64,000 nt of DNA, from positions 62,001 to 126,000 of the forward strand of contig NZ_JAKWJO010000006.1 in NCBI RefSeq assembly GCF_022760995.1, read 5' to 3'. A model generated the notes under the pieces. The model did not search any database, had not been told where the DNA came from, and saw only the letters and a list, made by a program, of their open reading frames with translations. Shown in pieces: positions 18,042-24,514 of the stretch (position 1 is the first letter of the stretch; every line of letters begins with the position of its first letter). The translations under genes were made by a program, and so were the position numbers. This DNA is from Dyella sedimenti (GTDB taxonomy: Bacteria; Pseudomonadota; Gammaproteobacteria; Xanthomonadales; Rhodanobacteraceae).

Positions 18042-18695
18042 TCAGTCCAGCGTGCCCGCGCCCAGCTTCTCGTCGACCAGGTGGGTGGCCGCCGCGTGCA
18101 TCGCCACGGTCAGCCCGTGCACCACGTCCTCCAGCGCCATGCTGGGGGCGCCGGCCAGCCGGGCCGCCTGTGCCGGCAGGTAGGGGATGTGGATGAAGCC
18201 CGCGCGGGTGCTGGGCCGCGCCGCCGCATGGTGCAGCATCAGGTAGGCCAGGTGGTTGCAGACGTAGGTGCCGGCGGTGTTGGAGACCTCCGCCGGCACG
18301 CCCTGGGCGTGCAGCGCGGCCAGCATGGCCTTGACCGGCAGCGTGCTGAAGTAGGCGGCGGGGCCGCCGGCCAGCACCGGCTCGTCGATCGGCTGGGCCC
18401 CGTCGTTGTCCGGCAGGCGCGCGTCCTGCACGTTGATGGCCACCCGCTCGATCGACAGCCGGCTGCGCCCGCCGGCCTGGCCCACGCCGAGCAGGATGGC
18501 CGGCGCCAGTTCGGCGACGGCCCGCTCCAGTTCGCGGCGCGAGGCCTCGAAGGCGGTGGGCAGCAGCCGCGACACCACGCGGTGCCCGCCGATGCGCTGG
18601 TCGTGCAGCACGCGCACGGCCTCCCACGAGGGATTGACGGTGTCCTCGCCGAACGGGGTGAAGCCGGTCAGCAGGATGCAGGGGGGGTGGCTCAT
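18042..18695 (-). CDS. pcp: Pyroglutamyl-peptidase I (pyrrolidone-carboxylate peptidase)
   Basis: 217-residue cysteine peptidase of family C15 that removes N-terminal pyroglutamate from peptides. The start motif ILLTGFTPFG and the catalytic triad are visible: Glu83 in SIERVAIN, Cys146 in AGTYVCNHL and His169 in GFIHIPYLP. Length matches the family. It is the last gene of the 5-oxoproline operon; the free 5-oxoproline it makes would be handled by PxpABC encoded upstream. It is separated from the DUF979 gene by 22 bp. Confidence 0.95.
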   Translation of the reverse strand: MSHPPCILLTGFTPFGEDTVNPSWEAVRVLHDQRIGGHRVVSRLLPTAFEASRRELERAVAELAPAILLGVGQAGGRSRLSIERVAINVQDARLPDNDGAQPIDEPVLAGGPAAYFSTLPVKAMLAALHAQGVPAEVSNTAGTYVCNHLAYLMLHHAAARPSTRAGFIHIPYLPAQAARLAGAPSMALEDVVHGLTVAMHAAATHLVDEKLGAGTLD

Positions 18696-18717
18696 GGCGA
18701 TGCTCCCGACGCGGCGC

Positions 18718-19686
18718 TCAGCGGAATACCAGCAGCCACATCATCACGAAGGTGGCGAGGAAGATGGCGACCGCGCTCCACCACTGCGCGCGGATCACCC
18801 CGTAGGGATCGCGCAGCTCCAGCAGGGCGGCCGGCACCAGGTTGTAGTCGGCGGCCATCGGCGTGACCAGGGTGCCGCAATAGCCGCACAGCATGCCCAT
18901 CGAACCGAGGATGGCCGGGTGGGCGCCGTACTGGCCCACCAGCAGCGGCAGGCCGATGCCCGCCATCATCACCGGGAAGGCGGCGAAGGCATTGCCCATG
19001 ATGACGGTGAACAGCACCATGCCCAGCGCGAACACCAGCAGGCAGGCGAAGGCGCTGCCCTCGGGCAGCAGGTGGCCGGCGATCGCCGCGATGGCGGCGC
19101 CTACGCCGCTCTGCGTGAACACCTCGCCCAGCGCTGCCAGCAGCAGCGGCAGCAGGGCGGCCCAGCCGATCGCGTCGAGCAGGCGCTGGCCCTGGGCCAG
19201 GCCGCGATGTACCGGTGCCCGCGCCACCCACGCCGCCGCCAGCAGCGCCACCACGCAGGCCAGCGCCAGGCCGGTCAGGGTCATCTGCGGCGCGGCGAAC
19301 AGCGCGTGGCCGGCGATAGACAAGTGCGCGCCGAACAGCGCCACCAGCAGGGTCACCAGCGGTATCAGCAGGGCGGGCACGAACAGCCTGTGGCCCAGCC
19401 GGATCGCCGACTGCAGGCGCTGCGCGGCGTCGCCTTCCTCGCCGTGCGGATGGCGGCGCAGGCGCGGGGCCAGCGCCGCCAGCGCGATCACCACCGCGCC
19501 GGCGACCTGCGCTGGCAGCGTATGGCCGGCCGCCTGCTGCGCCAGCACATAGTCGCCGCCGCCGAACAGCAGGCCCAGCAGCAGCCAGAACGCCGCGCGC
19601 CACCCCTGCCCGGCGCGCAGGTTGCGCCACGCCACGTAGAACAGGAAGGCGGCGATCAGCCAGTAGGCATATTGGATGCGCAGCAT
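18718..19686 (-). CDS. DUF979 family membrane protein, candidate 5-oxoproline transporter subunit
   Basis: 322 residues from ATG 19686, two bases from the DUF969 stop; the frame stays open to 19803 but that extension is basic and overlaps the upstream gene. The protein is almost wholly hydrophobic with about ten helices. The conserved-looking segment SMGMLCGYCGTLVTPMAADY lies near the C terminus. DUF979 and DUF969 proteins are commonly paired next to pcp and pxp genes and are thought to form a transporter for 5-oxoproline or pyroglutamyl peptides. Function is inferred from this association only. Confidence 0.82.
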   Translation of the reverse strand: MLRIQYAYWLIAAFLFYVAWRNLRAGQGWRAAFWLLLGLLFGGGDYVLAQQAAGHTLPAQVAGAVVIALAALAPRLRRHPHGEEGDAAQRLQSAIRLGHRLFVPALLIPLVTLLVALFGAHLSIAGHALFAAPQMTLTGLALACVVALLAAAWVARAPVHRGLAQGQRLLDAIGWAALLPLLLAALGEVFTQSGVGAAIAAIAGHLLPEGSAFACLLVFALGMVLFTVIMGNAFAAFPVMMAGIGLPLLVGQYGAHPAILGSMGMLCGYCGTLVTPMAADYNLVPAALLELRDPYGVIRAQWWSAVAIFLATFVMMWLLVFR

Positions 19687-19688
19687 GC

Positions 19689-20384
19689 TCAGCCCGCCCC
19701 GCCGTCGCGCAGGCGCAGGGCGCGCCGCTGCAGCCGGCGCTGGTACAGCCAGATGCGCGCCGACTGGATCGCGAACGCGGCGATGGCGGTGGGCAGCGCC
19801 CACAGCGCGATCGACAGCGGGGTCAGCTCGATGCCGTGCTGCGCGTAGAAGCCCTGGATCAGCAGCACCGCGCCCAGCGCGATGAACACGTCCTCGCCGA
19901 AGAAGCGCCCGACGTTATCAGTGGCGACGGCCACCGCGCGCAGCTCGTCGCGGTCGGCGTCGTCCAGCGTGGGCAGGATCTTCTCCACGGCGGCCTCGCC
20001 CATCGGCGCCAGCAGCGGCCGCACCGTCTGCGGGGCGCCGGCCACGCCGGTCAGGCCGAGCATGGCCAGCAGTTCGCGCACCAGCAGGTAGCCGATCAGC
20101 AGGCGCGCCAGGGTCATGCCGCGCAGGCGCGCCATCCAGCGTTGCGCGTGCTCGCGCAATCCGGCGTGCTCCAGCAGGCCGATGGCCGGCAGGGTCAGCA
20201 CGAACAGCAGCAGCATGCGCGCGGAGACGAAGCTCTTGCCCAGCAGGGCCAGCAGGTCGGGTACCGTCATGCCCGCCAGCAACCCGCTGGCCAGCGCCGC
20301 GCCCACCACCACCGGCACCGCGTTGAGGCGCAGCGCGAAGCCGACCACGATCACCGCCACGCCGAGCAACGGCCAGTAGTTCAT
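19689..20384 (-). CDS. DUF969 family membrane protein, candidate 5-oxoproline transporter subunit
   Basis: 231 residues from ATG 20384, which overlaps the pxpA stop (ATGA). The frame is open far upstream into pxpA, but that is a coincidence of GC-rich DNA. About six hydrophobic helices are present, with the family-like motif VATDNVGRFFGEDVFIALG in the second half and an arginine-rich C-terminal tail. It is paired with the DUF979 protein downstream, and both are probably needed for one transport system. Confidence 0.82.
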   Translation of the reverse strand: MNYWPLLGVAVIVVGFALRLNAVPVVVGAALASGLLAGMTVPDLLALLGKSFVSARMLLLFVLTLPAIGLLEHAGLREHAQRWMARLRGMTLARLLIGYLLVRELLAMLGLTGVAGAPQTVRPLLAPMGEAAVEKILPTLDDADRDELRAVAVATDNVGRFFGEDVFIALGAVLLIQGFYAQHGIELTPLSIALWALPTAIAAFAIQSARIWLYQRRLQRRALRLRDGGAG

Positions 20385-21169
20385 GCGGCGTCCTCCATGG
20401 CGTGCGGCGCAGCGACCGCGATATCGGCCGCCTGCAGCGCGGCGCGCAACTGGCGCGCGAAGGCCACCGCATGCGCGCCGTCGCCGTGCACGCACAAGCT
20501 GTCCGCCCGCAGCTCGACGATCTCGCCGTCCACGGCGCGCACGCGGCCCTCGCGCACCATCGCCATCGCCTGCGCAATGGCCTCGTCGCTTTCGGCAATG
20601 ACGGCATCGGCCTCGCGGCGCGGTTGCAGCGAACCATCGGCGCGGTAGCGGCGGTCGGCGAAGGCCTCGGCGGCCACCGCCAGGCCGGCGGCGCGACCGG
20701 CCTCGACCAGCGCGGAGCCGGCCAGGCCGAACAGCCGCAGGGAGGGATCGAAATCGCGCACGGCGTGGGCGATTGCCTCGGCCAGGCGGCGGTCGCGCGC
20801 GGCCATGTTGTACAGCGCGCCGTGCGGCTTCACATGGCGCAGGCGCGTGCCGGCGGCCTGGGCGAAGCCGTGCAGCGCGCCGACCTGGTAGAGCGTCATC
20901 GCATAGGCCTCGTCGGGGCTCACCGCCATCTCGCGGCGGCCGAAGCCCTGCAGGTCGGGCAGCGAGACGTGGGCGCCGATGGCCACGCCGTGGCGGGCCG
21001 CCAGCGCGACGGTGCGGCGCATGATGTCCGGGTCGCCGGCATGGAAGCCGCAGGCGATATTGGCCGAGCTGACCACGGCCAGCAGCGCCTCGTCGTCGCC
21101 CATGCGCCAGGCGCCGAAGGATTCGCCCAGGTCGCTGTTGAGGTCGATGGTCTTGCCGGCACGGGTCAT
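20381..21169 (-). CDS. pxpA: 5-oxoprolinase subunit PxpA (LamB/YcsF family)
   Basis: 262-residue cytoplasmic protein. Characteristic blocks are IDLNSDLGESFGAWRMGDD at the N terminus, SSANIACGFHAGDP, IGAHVSLPDLQGFGRR and VKPHGALYNMA. With PxpB and PxpC it forms the ATP-dependent prokaryotic 5-oxoprolinase that opens 5-oxoproline to glutamate. The start ATG (21169) overlaps the pxpC stop and its own stop overlaps the DUF969 start, both as ATGA, so all six genes appear translationally coupled or nearly so. Confidence 0.95.
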   Translation of the reverse strand: MTRAGKTIDLNSDLGESFGAWRMGDDEALLAVVSSANIACGFHAGDPDIMRRTVALAARHGVAIGAHVSLPDLQGFGRREMAVSPDEAYAMTLYQVGALHGFAQAAGTRLRHVKPHGALYNMAARDRRLAEAIAHAVRDFDPSLRLFGLAGSALVEAGRAAGLAVAAEAFADRRYRADGSLQPRREADAVIAESDEAIAQAMAMVREGRVRAVDGEIVELRADSLCVHGDGAHAVAFARQLRAALQAADIAVAAPHAMEDAA

Positions 21170-22149
21170 GCGGATTCCAGGCGTCGCGCGATGTGGTGGA
21201 GCAGGCGTTGCAGCCGTTGCTGGCGTCGGGCCAGGCGCTCGACGGCCTCCGCCAGCGTGCATTCGCGGAAGCATACGGCATCGCCGGGGCGCCGCTGCGC
21301 CAGCCGCGGCAGGTCCGCCGCCGCCAGCTGGCCCACGCGCGGGTAGCCGCCGGTGACCGGCGCCTCCGCCTGCAGCACGATCGGCTGGCCCGAGGGCGGC
21401 AATTGCACGGTGCCTGGCAAGGTGGCCTCCGAGACCAGTTCCAGCGGCTGCCGCAAGGCCAGCCGTTGGCCGTCCAGACGGCTGGCGGTGCGGTTGCTGT
21501 CCTTGCTGACGGTGAAGCGCGCGGTGAACAGCCGCTGGCGTGAAGCATCGTCCAATGCATCGAAATGATGGCCGCGCAGCAGGGCCAGCGGCGTCTCGCC
21601 ATCGTCCAGCCAGGGCCGGGGATCGAGACTCCAGCGCAGCGCGTGCGGCGCGCGCAGGCCGCGCGGCGAGGGGCCGCGCGAAGGTGGGCCCACCGCGAGG
21701 CGGTCGCCGGCCTGCAGCGCGCGGCCGTCCAGCGGACCGAGCCGCGCATGCAGGTCGGTGCTGCGGCTGCCCAGCACGGGCGGCGCGTCGAAGCCGCCCC
21801 GCACCGCCAGGTAGCCGCGGCAGCCCCGGCGCATGCCGCCCAGTTGCAGCACGCTGCCGGCGGGCAGCAGGCAGCAGGTCCACAGGGGCAGGGGCCAGTC
21901 GCCCGCCCGTGCGCCGCATTCGCCGCCGGTCAGCGCGATCACCGCCGCCCGCTCGAAGCGCAGCGTGGGGCCGAGCAGGGTGAATTCGAGCGCGGCTTCA
22001 TGCTCCTCGTTGCCGACCAGCGCATTGGCCAGCCGGCGGGCCGGCTCGTCCATCGCGCCCGCGCGGCCGATGCCCAGCGCGGCATGGCCGGGCCGTCCGC
22101 CGTCCTGCAGGCTGGTGAGCAACCCGGGCTTGAGCACGGTCACGCTCAT
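21166..22149 (-). CDS. pxpC: 5-oxoprolinase subunit PxpC (KipA/biotin-dependent carboxyltransferase-like)
   Basis: 327 residues from ATG 22149, overlapping the pxpB stop. The N-terminal VLKPGLLTSLQDGGRPGHAA block is diagnostic of the AHS2/KipA family. The middle contains GGYLAVRGGFD-like sequence (GYLAVRGGFDAPPVLGSRS), and the C-terminal third has PPSGQPIVLQAEAPVTGGYP. It partners PxpB, and the two are related to the two halves of allophanate hydrolase. Role in the 5-oxoprolinase complex follows from family and operon. Confidence 0.94.
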   Translation of the reverse strand: MSVTVLKPGLLTSLQDGGRPGHAALGIGRAGAMDEPARRLANALVGNEEHEAALEFTLLGPTLRFERAAVIALTGGECGARAGDWPLPLWTCCLLPAGSVLQLGGMRRGCRGYLAVRGGFDAPPVLGSRSTDLHARLGPLDGRALQAGDRLAVGPPSRGPSPRGLRAPHALRWSLDPRPWLDDGETPLALLRGHHFDALDDASRQRLFTARFTVSKDSNRTASRLDGQRLALRQPLELVSEATLPGTVQLPPSGQPIVLQAEAPVTGGYPRVGQLAAADLPRLAQRRPGDAVCFRECTLAEAVERLARRQQRLQRLLHHIARRLESA

Positions 22150-22865
22150 GCATCGGCCCTGGCGGCGAGTCGCGCGTATTCCGTCCCGTCGATGGCGCGG
22201 AAGCGCACGCGGTCGCCGGGACGCAGCAGGGAGGGCTCGGCGGCGCGCAGGTCGAACAGGCGCCACGGCGTGCGGCCGATCAAGTGCCAGCCGCCCGGCA
22301 GGGCCTGTGGGTAGATGCCGGTCTGGCTGCCGCCGATGGCCACGCTGCCGGCGGGCACGCTCAGGCGCGGGTCGGTGCGACGCGGCATGGCCAGCGCGGG
22401 ATCCAGGCCCAGCAGATAGGGAAAGCCCGGTGCGAAGCCCAGCATGGCGACGCGATAGCTGGCCGCGACGTGGCGCGCGACCACTTCCTCCCGCGTGAGG
22501 CGCGCATGCGCCGCGACATCGTCCAGGTCGGGGCCCGCTTCCGCGCCGTACCACACGGGCACTGTCACCTCGCGCGTCGCCGCTTCCGTGTCGTCGCTTT
22601 CCCGCAGCGCGGTGGCGACCGCTTCACGCAAATGCTCGTGCGGCGCGGCATCGCCACGGCGCCAGCGCGCCGGCTCGAAGCGCAGCAGCAGGCTCGCATA
22701 GGCGGGCACGCATTCCACGCCGGGCAGCGAGGCGAGCCGCCGCGCCGCGGCGTGCACGCGGTCGTTGACGGCCGCATCGATGCGGTCGCCGAAGCGCAGC
22801 AGCAAGGCATCCTCGGCGAGCGTTTCCAGGGACGGGGGAAGCCACATCGCGTCAGGCTTCGGCAT
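22146..22865 (-). CDS. pxpB: 5-oxoprolinase subunit PxpB (KipI/allophanate hydrolase subunit 1-like)
   Basis: 239 residues from ATG 22865; ATG 22847 (MWLPPSLETL) is an alternative, and neither has a clear Shine-Dalgarno. AHS1-family landmarks are LLLRFGDRID near the N terminus, VPVWYGAEAGPDLDDVA, LGFAPGFPYLLGLDP and SVAIGGSQTGIYPQALPGGW. It is the first gene of pxpB-pxpC-pxpA-DUF969-DUF979-pcp. The upstream 520 bp contain two NagR-type operators, of which operator 3 is 160 bp from the start. Confidence 0.94.
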   Translation of the reverse strand: MPKPDAMWLPPSLETLAEDALLLRFGDRIDAAVNDRVHAAARRLASLPGVECVPAYASLLLRFEPARWRRGDAAPHEHLREAVATALRESDDTEAATREVTVPVWYGAEAGPDLDDVAAHARLTREEVVARHVAASYRVAMLGFAPGFPYLLGLDPALAMPRRTDPRLSVPAGSVAIGGSQTGIYPQALPGGWHLIGRTPWRLFDLRAAEPSLLRPGDRVRFRAIDGTEYARLAARADA

Positions 22866-23023
22866 GGCGACGCGCGCGCGCGGGAGAGGTGGGATGGAAG
22901 CCGGACATGGTGGGCGATGGATCCTGTGGCTCGCGCCCGTCGAATCGACGGCGCCGGGCGATGGCTGCAAGGGTGCCCCGCGTCCGCCGCGCTGCCAACC
23001 GCGACGAATGGCCGTGGCGGGCC

Positions 23024-23040
23024 TTGCAACGTTGTCAATT
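23024..23040. promoter_or_regulatory. NagR-type operator 3
   Basis: TTGCAACGTTGTCAATT shares 15 of its 16 terminal bases with operator 1, and the similarity extends to a following TGTCGC. On the minus strand it includes TTGACA, but no good -10 box follows at 16-18 bp. It is 160 bp upstream of pxpB, so the 5-oxoproline operon may be under NagR control. Confidence 0.75.
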
Positions 23041-23275
23041 CGTGTCGCAGGGAAGCCTGCCGGCGGCCACCGGGAAGGCCGGTCCGCCGCGCCGGATGTC
23101 CACATGACACGCTCGGCCATGCCTTTTCGTTGGCGCGCCGCGGCATGGTGGCAGGTGCCTTGGAGAGCGTCATAACTATTTGTGTATATTGGATTATGTG
23201 GCTGATTTGGCGGGCTTTGCCAGGCGCCGTGCGGTACTGCAGCATGGAAAGTCGGCGCTGCCTCGCGACAGGTTG

Positions 23276-23304
23276 TTGACAACGTTGTCAGCCGTTACCA
23301 GACT
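23276..23304 (+). promoter_or_regulatory. NagR-type operator 4 and promoter of kinase-receptor unit
   Basis: TGACAACGTTGTCA at 23277-23290 is a perfect 14-bp palindrome. A -35 box TTGACA (23276-23281) lies inside it. The -10 at 17 bp (CAGACT, 23299-23304) is weak. The AACGTT centre is 253 bp from that of operator 3, about 24 helical turns. It would control the downstream kinase and TonB receptor genes. Confidence 0.8.
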
Positions 23305-23388
23305 CCGGTCAAAATCAGGTTCGCGTTGCAACGACGTGACGTAGGGATGACCGGGGGAATGGCAGTGGGCGAAGGGGCAGGCCACAGC

Positions 23389-24417
23389 ATGCATGGATAC
23401 TCGGCGCAGGATGCCGTGTTTCTCGCGGCGGACGTGGGCGGGACGCATGCGCGCATCGGACTGGTGAGCGAACGGCCGGACGGCGCGCGGCCGGTGACGG
23501 TGCTGCAATACCACCGCTATGCCTGCGCGGACTGGCCGAGCCTGACCGCGGTGCTGCGCGACTTCGTCAGCCAGCTCGACCGCTCGGTGCGGGTCGAGCG
23601 CTGCGCGGTGGCGAGCGCGGGCTACGTGCTGGGCGATGCCATCGTCAACGACAACCTGCCCTGGCCGGTGTCCATCCGCGACATCCGTGACAGCCTGGGC
23701 ATCGACCAGCTGGCGGTAATCAACGATTTCGAGGCGGTGGCCTATGCCACGCAATTCCTCGGCGACAGCGACAGCACGCCGGTGATCCCGACGCCGGCGC
23801 CGCCGGCGCGCGGCCCGGTGCTGGTGATGGGGCCGGGCACCGGCCTGGGCTCGGCGGTGCTGCTGCCGGGCGAGCCCCATGCCACGGTGCTGGCCACCGA
23901 GGCAGGCCAGATCGCGCTGGCGCCGGGCAACGAACGGGAGATCGAACTGCTGCGCTACCTGTCGCGCGAACGGCCCTACGTGTCGTTCGAGCACGTGCTG
24001 TCGGGGCCGGGCCTGCTGAACACCTATCGCGCACTGTGCGCGCTGCGCGGCCAGGCGGTGGCGCTGTCGGCGCCGAGCGAGGTGACGCAGGCGGCGCTCG
24101 CGCACAGCGACGCCGCGGCGATGGAAGCACTGGAGGTGTTCTGCGGGCTGCTGGGCAGCTTCGTGGGAGACCTGACCCTGCTGTACGGGGCGCGCGGGGG
24201 CGTGTACCTGGCGGGCGGCATCCTGCCGCAGATCCGCGAGGTGCTGCTGGCCAGCCGGTTCCGCGAGCGCTTCTTCAACAAGGGAGTGATGCGCGCCTTC
24301 CTGCAGCAGGTGCCCGTACGACTGATGGAACACGGCCAGCTGGGGGTGATCGGCGCGGCCGGGATGTACCTGGATGGCCAGCATGCAAGACCAGGGGAGA
24401 ACGCAGTAACGCAGTAA
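23389..24417 (+). CDS. nagK: Glucokinase-family sugar kinase, candidate GlcNAc kinase
   Basis: 342 residues from ATG 23389, preceded by AGG at seven bases; ATGs at 23347 and 23359 and a TTG at 23326 are possible earlier starts. The phosphate-binding motif is FLAADVGGTHARIGLV, followed by VINDFEAVAYA, VMGPGTGLGSAVLLPG, EAGQIALAP and YLAGGILPQI, all of the Glk family (proteobacterial glucokinase). GlcNAc pathways of Xanthomonas use Glk-related kinases (NagK-II types) to make GlcNAc-6-P, the substrate of NagA. Position behind a NagR operator and before the receptor gene supports GlcNAc, but glucose activity is possible. The symbol is therefore a context call. Confidence 0.78.
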   Translation: MHGYSAQDAVFLAADVGGTHARIGLVSERPDGARPVTVLQYHRYACADWPSLTAVLRDFVSQLDRSVRVERCAVASAGYVLGDAIVNDNLPWPVSIRDIRDSLGIDQLAVINDFEAVAYATQFLGDSDSTPVIPTPAPPARGPVLVMGPGTGLGSAVLLPGEPHATVLATEAGQIALAPGNEREIELLRYLSRERPYVSFEHVLSGPGLLNTYRALCALRGQAVALSAPSEVTQAALAHSDAAAMEALEVFCGLLGSFVGDLTLLYGARGGVYLAGGILPQIREVLLASRFRERFFNKGVMRAFLQQVPVRLMEHGQLGVIGAAGMYLDGQHARPGENAVTQ

Positions 24418-24514
24418 CGCCGTATGCATCGGACCGGGCGCAAGCCCAGACAGCCAAGCCGCGCCGGATGACCCACGACATCCGCCGCCGTCACGCCTTC
24501 GAGGGGAGGAAACC

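Larger units (their letters stand above)
22866..23388. other. Divergent intergenic region between pxpB and the sugar kinase gene
   Basis: About 520 bp without a supported gene. It contains NagR-type operators 3 and 4, and an AT-rich tract at 23168-23200 (AACTATTTGTGTATATTGG), unusual for this genome and probably part of a promoter. Open frames here are out-of-frame shadows. Confidence 0.65.

Noticed and set aside
19689..21749. Apparent 686-residue fusion ending in the DUF969 protein
   Set aside because: The upstream part is the pxpA/pxpC region in a wrong frame; ATG 20384 with the ATGA overlap is the real start.
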